Positions 33,064 to 40,627 of a stretch of DNA of 47,681 nucleotides are shown here, piece by piece; position 1 is the first letter of the stretch, and every line of letters begins with the position of its first letter. This DNA comes from Clostridia bacterium (GTDB lineage: Bacteria; Bacillota; Clostridia; Oscillospirales; CAG-272). The stretch is taken from the NCBI GenBank assembly GCA_017453255.1, contig JAFTKN010000021.1, positions 1 to 47,681 of the forward strand, written 5' to 3'. The notes below the pieces were generated by a model. The model saw only the letters and a program-made list of their open reading frames with translations, searched no databases and was not told the DNA's origin. The position numbers and the translations under genes are program-made.

Positions 33064-35410
33064 ATTTTTTAAGATAAATCAAATCTCTACTTTCGCCCTC
33101 TGAAAGCTTTAAGGTGATATATTTATCCTTACCAATACAGCCACTGGGTGCGCCAATTTTGATTTCTCCACCCCGATTTGATACAATTCTGGCTCTTACC
33201 TGCTCCTTATCCCAATAAATAGAAACTGTATAGCCACCTCGAGCCTGCAAGCCCTCAATGCTACCCTTTTCAAAGTCCTTGGGTAATGCTGGAAGTAGAT
33301 TGATTTTTTTACCATCAGAATACATAAGCATTTCATAAATTGCCGATGTAAAGCCCATATTTGCATCTATTTGGAATGGTGGATGTCCTGCGTGAAGGAA
33401 TTTTAAGGTTACACCCATATTACGCCAGTCATTATGATGAGTATATAGATTATCACCTGTGCAAAAGCGTGTTAAAAGCTCCAAGCACTCCTTCGCTCTT
33501 TCACCATCGTTTAGTCTTGCATAAATATTAGCCATATGCGCAAGCGACCAGCCTGTCTGCGACTTTAAGCCGATGCAAAGACGCTTTTCTACAGCTATCC
33601 TCATACCCTCAAAGATTTCAGGGCTTTTATCCTCATCAATTTCAAGGCCTGGGAATAATGGATATATATGAGATTGGTGTCTATGGTGGTAATTATCCTT
33701 AAAATCAGAATGCAACCATTCCTTAATTGCTCCATCCTCATTTAACTCATATGGTGGGATTGAATTTAACATTTTTTCCCACCTTTTAAGGTCAGACGTG
33801 TCGATATTTAGCTCTTTTATGGTGGAAATTACATTTGTTAAAAGCTCCTTTAAAAGTGCAAAATCCATAGTTGCATTGATTGATACACTAATTTCCTTAG
33901 CACCCTCAAAGCTACCATCTGGACGATTTTCAGGGGAGTCCGATGGGTAGGATTTTAAATATCCATTTTCGTCATATACGTAAAAATCCTCGTAAAACTC
34001 TAAGGACTCCTTCATAAACGGATATGCTCTATTTCTTAAAAACTCCTTGTCCCCTGTATAGAGATAATAGTCATAGTAAATTGCACTTATCCATGCAGAG
34101 CTACCTGTCCAATATAAAACATGGGGTTGTATATTTTCCTTATAGCCATTTGAGTTATCCATAAAGAGTGGTAACAAAAGCCCTTTACAACCAAAGAGGT
34201 TTTTAGCATTTAGTCTGTAATGGTCAAAAAATCTCTCATAAAGCTCAAAAAGTGGCTTTGTTGCCTCGCTTAAATTACCTGCATATGCTTGCCAATATGC
34301 CATTTGAATATTTTCATTATTAAAGAAGGTGCATGCCCAGGCTGGAGAATATGCTCCGTTCCAAAGCCCTTGCAAATTTGCAGGATAATTACAGCCGACT
34401 GATGAGGATATAAGCAAATATCTTCCATAGTCAGCCATTTTTTCAATTAATCTTATATCTGTTTTGCCTTGATAGCCATTTAACAAAAGCTGTTCGTTTG
34501 ATACACTTTTTCCATGGCACAAATTAAGCTTTACTCGGTTAAATAGCTCTGCAAAATCATAGGACTGCTCTCTTAAAAGCTGTTTGTAGCTCTTTTTTAC
34601 CTTGTCAATATCCTCCTTCATTTCCTCAAATGGCTTAACAATTGGAGAAAGGTCGAAAATCAAGGTTATTTTTGTGGCGTTTTCTACCTTAATATAATCC
34701 TTAAGGCTTGCACTACCTGTCATATCAATTTTTAAAGATTTATCACCTTGGCTCGTAGATAGAGCTCCATCTGTTGAATGTACCTTTAAAATTCCTGAAA
34801 AATGAAGCTTTCCAGCAGTTTTACTTTCTGAATAAATATAGTTATCTTTAGCAAAGGATTTAAACTCATCAGCATAAAAATCATCCACGTAGTCGCTTAT
34901 ATCGTGTCTTTCAAGGGATATTTTCACACCAAATGGTGTTTCCTTTTCTAAGTGAACAACTACTACTCTGTCCCTTTGAGATGCAAAAATCTCTCTTTTG
35001 CATTTTATACCATTTTCGGTGTATGAAACGATACAAAAGCCTCTTTCCATATTAAGCGCCCTCTGATAATTCTCAGGTGCTGACTCGGTATCAAAAAGCA
35101 TATGAATATCAAAGGCAGGAAAAAACTTACCCTTATTAGATTTAAAGCCTGTCTTTTTTATTTCATTTGTATAATAATTTTCAGCCTCGATATATCTTTT
35201 TTCATCCATTAATTTTCTTACGTCCTTTAAGGCATAGGAAATGTCAGGATAGTGCTTATCACAGGTCCAATTATATAATGCTTCATGATTTATTAAAATT
35301 CTTTCGTCGTAAACACAACCATAAACGCTTGCGCCCAGTGTTCCATTTCCTACAGGGGTGGCGCTTTGCCAGTGAGTTGCGGGATATTGATTAATCAGCT
35401 TTTTTTCCAT
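33062..35410 (-). CDS. Glycoside hydrolase family 95 (alpha-L-fucosidase/galactosidase type)
   Basis: A 782-residue protein of normal length for a GH95 catalytic unit. The N-terminal beta-sandwich begins PATHWQSATPVGNGTLGASV. The (alpha/alpha)6 barrel shows NLQGLWN (345-351) and FFNNENIQMAYW, where the Asn pair corresponds to catalytic asparagines of Bifidobacterium AfcA. TGWSLAHMANIYARLNDGE and DANMGFTSAIYEML follow. Family members cleave alpha-1,2-fucose or alpha-L-galactose from glycans. There is no signal peptide, so it acts inside the cell on imported oligosaccharides. The TTTNxN segment is diverged (FFNNEN), so activity should not be assumed. Monocistronic. Confidence 0.9.
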   Translation of the reverse strand: MEKKLINQYPATHWQSATPVGNGTLGASVYGCVYDERILINHEALYNWTCDKHYPDISYALKDVRKLMDEKRYIEAENYYTNEIKKTGFKSNKGKFFPAFDIHMLFDTESAPENYQRALNMERGFCIVSYTENGIKCKREIFASQRDRVVVVHLEKETPFGVKISLERHDISDYVDDFYADEFKSFAKDNYIYSESKTAGKLHFSGILKVHSTDGALSTSQGDKSLKIDMTGSASLKDYIKVENATKITLIFDLSPIVKPFEEMKEDIDKVKKSYKQLLREQSYDFAELFNRVKLNLCHGKSVSNEQLLLNGYQGKTDIRLIEKMADYGRYLLISSSVGCNYPANLQGLWNGAYSPAWACTFFNNENIQMAYWQAYAGNLSEATKPLFELYERFFDHYRLNAKNLFGCKGLLLPLFMDNSNGYKENIQPHVLYWTGSSAWISAIYYDYYLYTGDKEFLRNRAYPFMKESLEFYEDFYVYDENGYLKSYPSDSPENRPDGSFEGAKEISVSINATMDFALLKELLTNVISTIKELNIDTSDLKRWEKMLNSIPPYELNEDGAIKEWLHSDFKDNYHHRHQSHIYPLFPGLEIDEDKSPEIFEGMRIAVEKRLCIGLKSQTGWSLAHMANIYARLNDGERAKECLELLTRFCTGDNLYTHHNDWRNMGVTLKFLHAGHPPFQIDANMGFTSAIYEMLMYSDGKKINLLPALPKDFEKGSIEGLQARGGYTVSIYWDKEQVRARIVSNRGGEIKIGAPSGCIGKDKYITLKLSEGESRDLIYLKK

Positions 35411-35438
35411 AGCAGAACTTCCTTTTTACGTTTTTTTC

Positions 35439-35467
35439 AGTATATCACACCACAAGCTCTTTTTCAA
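35439..35467 (-). promoter_or_regulatory. Promoter of the GH95 gene
   Basis: On the minus strand TTGAAA, 17 bp, TATACT with TGA extension. Confidence 0.78.
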
Positions 35468-35526
35468 TGGTATATAAAAAAGTAAAATTCAAATAATATT
35501 TATAATATTAAGTATTAGGTGGTTTT

Positions 35527-36435
35527 ATGTGTACTGCTATTTGTGACTATCGCTTATGTGGTAGAACTCTTGATAACGAAATATCCTATGGCGAGGAAAT
35601 TATTACCTTAGAAAAGGATTTTGAGTTAAGCCTTTTGTGGAACGGAAAAATAAAAGCAAGAACAGCAATTTTAGGTGTAGGAATTATCAAAAATGGATTT
35701 CCTCTGCTATATGACGGAATTAATGAAAATGGCTTATTTATGGCTGGACTAAATTTTGTTGGAAATGCTCACTATCTTAGTGCGCAGGCAGGAAAATGTA
35801 ACCTTGCTACCTTTGAGCTTATACCTTACATTTTATCAAGGTGTAAAAGCATTTCAGAGGTTAAGGAGGTGCTTCAGGATATAAATATTACCGACGACAG
35901 CTTTGATAAAGCGCTTGGCTATGCACAGCTACATTGGATTGTAAGTGACGGAGAAAAATCCTTAACTATCGAGGCTACAAGAAATGGTCTTTTTGTTTAT
36001 GATAACCCTGTTTGTATTCTAACAAACAATCCACCCTTTGATTTTCATATGACTAATCTTGCAAATTATATGAGTATAAATCCAAAATCCCCAATAAATC
36101 AGCTCTGTCCGAGTGTCGATTTGCCTATTTACTCACGAGGAATGGGTTCGCTTGGCTTACCTGGTGATTTTTCCTCTGCCTCTCGCTTTATTCGTGGTAC
36201 TTTCCTTAAAAATCATACAAGGCAGGAATTAGGAATTGATAAACAAGTAAACAGGTTTTTTCATATTTTAAACGGAGTTAGTGTGCCTAAGGGCTGTGTG
36301 CTTAATCAAGATGGCTTGCCTGTTTATACAATATACTCGTGCTGTTATGATTTGAAGGATTTTTCGCTTCATTTTAAAAGCTATGAAAGCATGGAAATTA
36401 AATTCTTTAAGCCGTTATGCAATAAAAATGAGTAG
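35527..36435 (+). CDS. Choloylglycine hydrolase-family Ntn hydrolase (bile salt hydrolase/penicillin V acylase type)
   Basis: A 302-residue protein starting MCTAI: removal of Met exposes the catalytic Cys2. Other active-site residues are in place: Arg13 and Asp16 (GRTLDNE), Asn80 (NFVGNA), Asn167 (ILTNNPP) and Arg220 (SSASRFIRGTF). The family splits amide bonds of conjugated bile salts, penicillin V or N-acyl homoserine lactones. Length and residues fit; the choice between these substrates cannot be made by eye. TTAGGTGG precedes the ATG. The stop codon lies inside the terminator stem. No signal peptide. Confidence 0.9.
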   Translation: MCTAICDYRLCGRTLDNEISYGEEIITLEKDFELSLLWNGKIKARTAILGVGIIKNGFPLLYDGINENGLFMAGLNFVGNAHYLSAQAGKCNLATFELIPYILSRCKSISEVKEVLQDINITDDSFDKALGYAQLHWIVSDGEKSLTIEATRNGLFVYDNPVCILTNNPPFDFHMTNLANYMSINPKSPINQLCPSVDLPIYSRGMGSLGLPGDFSSASRFIRGTFLKNHTRQELGIDKQVNRFFHILNGVSVPKGCVLNQDGLPVYTIYSCCYDLKDFSLHFKSYESMEIKFFKPLCNKNE

Positions 36436-36455
36436 GCTCTGCCTACTCATTTTTA
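36428..36455. terminator. Bidirectional terminator overlapping a stop codon
   Basis: The stem AATGAGTAGGC / GCCTACTCATT with loop TCT is followed by TTTATT. The TAG stop of the Ntn hydrolase lies within the 5' arm. Confidence 0.88.
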
Positions 36456-37673
36456 TTATCTGATACCATATTTTTCGATAATATAATCCATATCCTTATC
36501 GCCTCTGCCTGATAGACAAATTAAAACTGAGCCTGTTTTCATTTGCTTTGCAAGCTTAATACCATATGCAACTGCATGGGCGCTTTCTATAGCTGGAATA
36601 ATTCCCTCTAATTTTGATAGCTCAAAGAATGCATCTATTGTTTCCTCGTCATTTACAACGTCATATTTTACTCTACCAAGGTCGTGTAAGAACGCATGCT
36701 CAGGACCTGAGGATGGGTAGTCAAGTCCACTTGCAACTGAGTAAACAGGAGCAGGCTCGCCATTTTCATCCTTCAACATTATACTGTTAAAGCCGTGCAT
36801 AATGCCTTCTTTTCCATATTGCAAGCTTGCTGCATGGTCACCAAGGGCGCTTCCTCTGCCAAGTGGCTCTATACCATAAATATCAACAGGGTCATTTAAA
36901 AAGCCTGAGAACATACCCATTGCGTTTGAGCCTCCGCCTACACAGGCAACTACCTTGTCAGGAAGCTCACCAGTCATAGAAAGAAACTGCTCTCTTGCCT
37001 CAATACCAACAACACTTTGGAAATCTCTTACCATCATTGGAAATGGATGTGGACCTACAACCGAGCCAATACAATAAATACTGTTTTCGTAATCCTCAGC
37101 ATACGCCTTAAATGCTGCATCAACAGCTTCCTTAAGGGTTGCAAGACCCTCTGTTACCTCAACTACGTTTGCTCCGAGAATTTTCATTCTCGCCACGTTA
37201 GGAGCTTGCTTTTTTATATCAACTGAGCCCATATAAATGTCGCACTCAAGTCCAAAGTATGCTGCCGCCGTTGCAAGTGCAACGCCATGCTGACCTGCAC
37301 CAGTTTCTGCAATAACCTTTTTCTTGCCCATATATTTAGCAAGGAGCGCTTCTCCCATACAGTGATTTAGCTTGTGTGCTCCTGTATGGTTTAAATCCTC
37401 TCTCTTTACATAAAGCTGAACATTTCCATATTTATTAGATAGGCGCTCAAGGTGAGAAATTGGTGTTGGTCTTCCTTGAAAATCCTTTCTAATTCTACGA
37501 AGCTCATTTATAAATTTAGCTGATTTACAAATTGTAAAATAAGCCTCATTTATTTCTTCCATAGCCTTTTTTAATTCTGGGGAAACATACGCTCCACCAT
37601 ATTTTCCAAAATATCCCTCGATATTTGGGTAATTTTTAAAATAAGTATCAAAATTTATTCCGTTAAATTCCAT
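36456..37673 (-). CDS. trpB: Tryptophan synthase beta chain
   Basis: A 405-residue TrpB1-type enzyme that condenses indole and serine with PLP. The PLP lysine is Lys101 in [21 protein letters not shown] and the phosphate-binding GGGSNAMG are clear. The C-terminal SGRGDKD segment is typical. It is preceded by a tryptophan T-box leader. Neither trpA nor any other trp gene is adjacent, so it may use salvaged indole or a TrpA encoded elsewhere. GAGGAT is the SD. Confidence 0.97.
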   Translation of the reverse strand: MEFNGINFDTYFKNYPNIEGYFGKYGGAYVSPELKKAMEEINEAYFTICKSAKFINELRRIRKDFQGRPTPISHLERLSNKYGNVQLYVKREDLNHTGAHKLNHCMGEALLAKYMGKKKVIAETGAGQHGVALATAAAYFGLECDIYMGSVDIKKQAPNVARMKILGANVVEVTEGLATLKEAVDAAFKAYAEDYENSIYCIGSVVGPHPFPMMVRDFQSVVGIEAREQFLSMTGELPDKVVACVGGGSNAMGMFSGFLNDPVDIYGIEPLGRGSALGDHAASLQYGKEGIMHGFNSIMLKDENGEPAPVYSVASGLDYPSSGPEHAFLHDLGRVKYDVVNDEETIDAFFELSKLEGIIPAIESAHAVAYGIKLAKQMKTGSVLICLSGRGDKDMDYIIEKYGIR

Positions 37674-37792
37674 TTTTATATCCTCACATTTATTTCATTA
37701 TTATATATTGTTAAGCTTCTTTTAAGCCTCACCATCGTCTATATAGCATATATTCTCCTTTTGCCTTTTCTATTCAAAGAGCCGAAACAAAA

Positions 37793-38050
37793 CAAAAAAG
37801 CCCTTGACAAAAAACTGTCAAGGACGAAATAACTCGTGGTGCCACCTTGATTCGCGATAAAATCGCCTTAGTAGGATACATTCTATACCCCCGATAACTA
37901 ACGTGTATCTTACGTCGTGGAATACTCGGCTTAGCCTTTGACCACGCCCTCAGCGGTCCATTTGATAATCTGTTTTTCACCTGACTCTCAGCAAACGCAG
38001 GCTCTCTGTGGAAGCATAATTACCTTTATCTCCGCCTCAACGGTTTTATA
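37793..38050 (-). promoter_or_regulatory. T-box riboswitch (tryptophan) controlling trpB
   Basis: On the minus strand the leader has the AGAGAG stem I motif (at 38002-38007), a specifier region AAATGGACCGC with codon UGG at 37958-37960, the T-box AAGGTGGCACCACG (about 37835-37848), and a terminator CCTTGACA/TGTCAAGG followed by GGCTTTTTTG (37793-37823). The variable T-box base after UGG is C, which pairs with the G73 discriminator of bacterial tRNA-Trp. Uncharged tRNA-Trp should favour the antiterminator and trpB expression. Confidence 0.92.
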
Positions 38051-38057
38051 TGTTGAT

Positions 38058-38086
38058 ATTTTAGCACGCTAAAGCGTTTTTGTCAA
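38058..38086 (-). promoter_or_regulatory. Promoter of the trpB T-box transcript
   Basis: On the minus strand TTGACA, 17 bp, TAAAAT with TGC extension. The spacer holds a 12-bp palindrome ACGCTTTAGCGT. Confidence 0.88.
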
Positions 38087-38101
38087 TAGGGTTTTTAATT
38101 T

Positions 38102-38911
38102 TTATATACTACATTTTATACTTTTTCTGTTTTCGTAATAGTAGTAACCATCAAAGCCGTATTTTTTCAGCATTTTAATTGCCTTATCAAAATCCTTGCC
38201 TACATTTTTACCCACGTGTGCATCTGACCCAATGGTTATTAGATATCCGCCAAGCTCCTTGAATTTTGCAACAATCCACTCATCAGGCATAAAGTCTTTT
38301 CCCGAGGTATTTATTTCAAGTGCTATTGAATTTTCAATTATGTGCTTAAGTATTCGTTCAATTTCATTTTCATATTTTTTGGAATCTACCTTTAAGCCAT
38401 ACTTACCATTAATATATCTAAGTGGACAGGTTAGGTGTGCCATTATATCGCAAGGAACATTTTCTACCATTTCCAAAACGTCATTAAAATATACATTAAG
38501 GTATTTGTATAGGTCACCCTCTGACATTTTTGAGAAATCTATTGTAGAATATGGGTCGGTGTAGCCCTCATATCTTACTGCGTGAACAGAGCCGATAACT
38601 ACATCATAATTAAAGCTGTTTAATATATCATTAGTATGCTCCTTGCTCCATAATCCCTCGCCAAGCTCAATACCCGTTAAAATTTTAACCTTACCCTCAA
38701 ATAGCTTTGATGCTTGCTCCGCCTCCACTACCGAGCTTGCAATAAGTGTAGGAACATTTTGTTCATTATAATATTGTATATCACAATGGTCAGTCACTGC
38801 AAAAACAGAAACGCCATTTTCTAAGGCATGCCTTGCTATGTCAACAACAGCGAATGTGCCGTCGTGTGAGTTTTGGGAATGTACGTGCATATCTGCTAAC
38901 GTTTGGTTCAT
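38102..38911 (-). CDS. PHP-domain phosphatase, histidinol-phosphatase (HisK) type
   Basis: A 269-residue PHP-family metalloenzyme. Metal-ligand motifs are DMHVHSQ (His9, His11), VTDHCD, IELGEG, GSVHA, MAHL and ITIGSDAH, the full PHP set. Length and order fit histidinol-phosphate phosphatase of the HisK/HisJ type, which makes histidinol. No other his gene is near, so other phosphoesterase roles remain possible. AAAGGTGG is the SD. Monocistronic. Confidence 0.87.
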   Translation of the reverse strand: MNQTLADMHVHSQNSHDGTFAVVDIARHALENGVSVFAVTDHCDIQYYNEQNVPTLIASSVVEAEQASKLFEGKVKILTGIELGEGLWSKEHTNDILNSFNYDVVIGSVHAVRYEGYTDPYSTIDFSKMSEGDLYKYLNVYFNDVLEMVENVPCDIMAHLTCPLRYINGKYGLKVDSKKYENEIERILKHIIENSIALEINTSGKDFMPDEWIVAKFKELGGYLITIGSDAHVGKNVGKDFDKAIKMLKKYGFDGYYYYENRKSIKCSI

Positions 38912-38934
38912 ATATACACCACCTTTCTTTATTT

Positions 38935-38963
38935 ATTTTATCACAAAATATTTGTGGTTTCAA
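38935..38963 (-). promoter_or_regulatory. Promoter of the PHP phosphatase gene with a palindromic spacer
   Basis: On the minus strand TTGAAA, 17 bp, TAAAAT with TGA extension. The spacer contains CACAAA-TAT-TTTGTG, a perfect 6+6 palindrome centred between the two boxes and a possible operator. Confidence 0.72.
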
Positions 38964-38970
38964 TATACAA

Positions 38971-39014
38971 CACCTCCAAGAACGAAAAAAGCACCCCTTT
39001 GGGATGCTTCGTTC
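38971..39014 (-). repeat. 44-bp repeat, distal copy (terminator plus tRNA 3' end)
   Basis: Identical to 39196-39239. It contains the terminator stem GCATCCC/GGGGTGC followed by TTTTTT on the minus strand, and the segment CACCTCCAAGAACG related to the tRNA-Cys 3' end. Confidence 0.92.
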
Positions 39015-39199
39015 GGTGACTTCGCTCTCGTCGCATAGTCGTCTTCCCTTGCAATTCCCAGTGAATTGTCAAGGAATACTCCTTGCTTTGAAGAGAAAAG
39101 CGTCGTTAAAACGATACTCAATCGTTTTAACTTAGCTTTCAGATTAGAACCGACAATTTTCGTATAACGAAAAGCCTCGTTTCATTAATGGCTGTCACC
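39015..39199 (-). pseudogene. tRNA-Cys-like sequence with an insertion
   Basis: Read on the minus strand it starts GGTGACAGCC and ends GTCACC, like the tRNA-Cys acceptor stem (GGTGACGTAGCC...CGTCACC). Inside are a possible anticodon arm (TTTTC/GAAAA around GTTATAC) and a T-arm-like GTCGGTTCTAATCTGA. About 115 bases with hairpins (GTTAAAACGAT/ATCGTTTTAAC, CAATTC/GAATTG) then separate the T arm from the 3' acceptor strand. It lies between two copies of the same terminator. Probably a decayed duplicate of the tRNA-Cys unit. Confidence 0.5.
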
Positions 39200-39239
39200 T
39201 CCAAGAACGAAAAAAGCACCCCTTTGGGATGCTTCGTTC
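39196..39239 (-). terminator. tRNA-Cys terminator (proximal copy of the 44-bp repeat)
   Basis: On the minus strand GCATCCC-AAA-GGGGTGC then six T (39210-39232). It begins right after the tRNA CCA end. The outer bases form an inverted repeat with the tRNA 3' end. Confidence 0.85.
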
Positions 39240-39240
39240 T

Positions 39241-39315
39241 TGGAGGTGACGGTCGGATTTGAACCGACGAATAACGGTGTTGCAGACCGGGGCCTTACCA
39301 CTTGGCTACGTCACC
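39241..39315 (-). tRNA. tRNA-Cys (GCA)
   Basis: 75 bases with encoded CCA; acceptor GGTGACG/CGTCACC, anticodon loop TCTGCAA, T arm GTCGGTTCAAATCCGAC. A -10-like TATACT lies just upstream; a terminator separates it from tRNA-Gly. Confidence 0.95.
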
Positions 39316-39351
39316 ATACTTTAGTATATGTTAATCTGATTTTTTTGTGTT

Positions 39352-39382
39352 AAAAAGCAACATCCTTGTGAGGATGTTGCCT
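39352..39382 (-). terminator. Terminator after the Val-Asp-Phe-Gly tRNA operon
   Basis: On the minus strand GCAACATCC / GGATGTTGC with a 4-base loop, followed by TTTTTAA. Confidence 0.88.
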
Positions 39383-39386
39383 TAAG

Positions 39387-39462
39387 TGGAGCGGATTACG
39401 GGTCTCGAACCCGCCACCTCAACCTTGGCAAGGTTGCGCTCTACCAAATGAGCTAAATCCGC
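39387..39462 (-). tRNA. tRNA-Gly (GCC)
   Basis: 76 bases with encoded CCA; acceptor GCGGATT/AATCCGC, anticodon loop TTGCCAA, T loop GGTTCGAGACC. Confidence 0.96.
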
Positions 39463-39471
39463 ATATTTATA

Positions 39472-39547
39472 TGGTGCCTCCGGTCGGAATCGAACCAACG
39501 ACACGGGGATTTTCAGTCCCCTGCTCTACCAACTGAGCTACAGAGGC
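39472..39547 (-). tRNA. tRNA-Phe (GAA)
   Basis: 76 bases with encoded CCA; acceptor GCCTCTG/CGGAGGC (one G-T pair), anticodon loop CTGAAAA. Confidence 0.96.
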
Positions 39548-39555
39548 ATCTTAAA

Positions 39556-39632
39556 TGGCGACCTGACGGGGACTCGAACCCCGGACCTCTAGCGTGACAG
39601 GCTAGCGTTCTAACCAACTGAACTACCAGGCC
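39556..39632 (-). tRNA. tRNA-Asp (GTC)
   Basis: 77 bases with encoded CCA; anticodon loop CTGTCAC, T arm CGGGGTTCGAGTCCCCG. Confidence 0.96.
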
Positions 39633-39640
39633 ATATAAAA

Positions 39641-39658
39641 CGGACACTTGCGTGTCCG
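39641..39658 (-). other. Intercistronic hairpin between tRNA-Val and tRNA-Asp
   Basis: A perfect CGGACAC-TTGC-GTGTCCG hairpin with no T tract; it probably helps processing of the tRNA precursor. Confidence 0.6.
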
Positions 39659-39734
39659 TGGTGGAAACAATAGGGCTCGAACCTATGACCCTCTGCTTGT
39701 AAGGCAGATGCTCTCCCAACTGAGCTATGCTTCC
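39659..39734 (-). tRNA. tRNA-Val (TAC)
   Basis: 76 bases with encoded CCA; anticodon loop CTTACAA, T arm ATAGGTTCGAGCCCTAT. First gene of the minus-strand tRNA operon. Confidence 0.96.
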
Positions 39735-39759
39735 ATGTATCGCCTTAGCGACGTGTATG

Positions 39760-39788
39760 ATTATATCATAACATTTAAGGTTTGTCAA
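39760..39788 (-). promoter_or_regulatory. Promoter of the Val-Asp-Phe-Gly tRNA operon
   Basis: On the minus strand TTGACA, 17 bp, TATAAT with TGA extension: full consensus, as expected for a stable-RNA operon. Confidence 0.92.
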
Positions 39789-39845
39789 TACTTTTTTATC
39801 AAATTTTTTAATTTTTTTATTTTAAGCCTGTAGTGCCTTTATCTA

Positions 39846-40123
39846 TGCCTGATGAGAACAGAACCAAAATGGTTTGAAATGGCAAATAGCTTGCCATATT
39901 GTGTTAAAAAAGCTTGCCAATTTCTTAATTGCCTGCACTTTTTATGCCTTATCTGCCAACCTATTTGCTCATTTGAAGCTGTGTAGCACCTATGAGCGAA
40001 TAAATCAACTAAGGATTCGTTCGAGCTTTGGTGCAGACAGTTAAAAAACTTTCAAATCAAAGGTCGGATAAATACATGGTGATTTATCGCCCATAGGCAA
40101 TTTGGTTCTATTCTCATCAGGCG
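39846..40123 (+). mobile_element. Small TA-flanked element (MITE-like), intact intergenic copy
   Basis: 278 bases between TA at 39844 and TA at 40124. The ends are inverted repeats: TGCCTGATGAGAACAGAACC at the left; the right end reads, in reverse, CGCCTGATGAGAATAGAACC. The interior matches the copy in the nitroreductase gene throughout. Internal stems include GGCAA/TTGCC and CAATT/AATTG; the latter is CGATT/AATCG in the other copy, a compensatory change. No transposase and no ORF. Confidence 0.88.
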
Positions 40124-40208
40124 TAAGGGTTTAACCTGTTTTTTTATGCTTTTGAATTTAAAAAATTTCTGTATTTTTCTTTTTTTATTTTTCGTTTTTC
40201 TCAACTCA

Positions 40209-40237
40209 TTGACAAAAATTCATGTCTGTGTTAAAAT
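40209..40237 (+). promoter_or_regulatory. Promoter of tRNA-Pro
   Basis: TTGACA, 17 bp, TAAAAT with TGT extension; the tRNA begins 19 bases later. Confidence 0.88.
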
Positions 40238-40255
40238 ATATAACACTGTAAACAT

Positions 40256-40331
40256 CGAGGTGTAGCGCAGTTGATAGCGCGCATGGTTCGGGACCATGAG
40301 GCCGTGGGTTTGAATCCCACCACTTCGACCA
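40256..40331 (+). tRNA. tRNA-Pro (CGG)
   Basis: 76 bases with encoded CCA; acceptor CGAGGTG/CACTTCG, anticodon stem CATGG/CCATG around TTCGGGA, T arm GTGGGTTTGAATCCCAC. It borders the defence island. Confidence 0.96.
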
Positions 40332-40393
40332 CCTATGACTAAGTTGAACACACGGGATTATAAGCCCAAACTTAGTCATTCTTTGTATAATAC

Positions 40394-40436
40394 AAGGGAT
40401 TATTCATTATTGAATAGTCCCTTTTCGTTTTTTTTA
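40394..40436 (+). terminator. Terminator after tRNA-Pro
   Basis: The 13-bp stem AAGGGATTATTCA / TGAATAGTCCCTT (one G-T pair) is followed by TTCGTTTTTTTT. An earlier hairpin (TGACTAAGTT / AACTTAGTCA, 40336-40378) lies between tRNA and terminator. The rest of the gap to 40580 shows nothing I can support. Confidence 0.85.
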
Positions 40437-40580
40437 ATCATCACCGATTTGTTAAGTGATGAATTTTAACTGTTCAATTTTGCAAAGGAATTCCTACACG
40501 AGTTTTTTAATCATATAAGTCATTACGTTACAAATCAATTATCCCTGCTTTCAAAAATTACCACCAAAAAGCAAGAAGAA

Positions 40581-40625
40581 AAAGCCGCTATCGCGGCGTG
40601 TCAATCACGCTTTGATAGCGGCTTT
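40581..40625 (-). terminator. Terminator of the defence operon
   Basis: On the minus strand AAAGCCGCTATC / GATAGCGGCTTT with an inner GCGTG/CACGC stem, followed by a T-rich tail TTCTTCTTG. Confidence 0.85.
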
Positions 40626-40627
40626 AT

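Noticed and set aside
38833..39135. 100-residue frame running from the PHP gene into the tRNA-Cys repeat region
   Set aside because: It overlaps the PHP gene antisense, its promoter and a terminator repeat, with no SD.
39513..39833. Protein-coding frames over the tRNA cluster
   Set aside because: They are translations of tRNA-Phe, tRNA-Asp and tRNA-Val genes.
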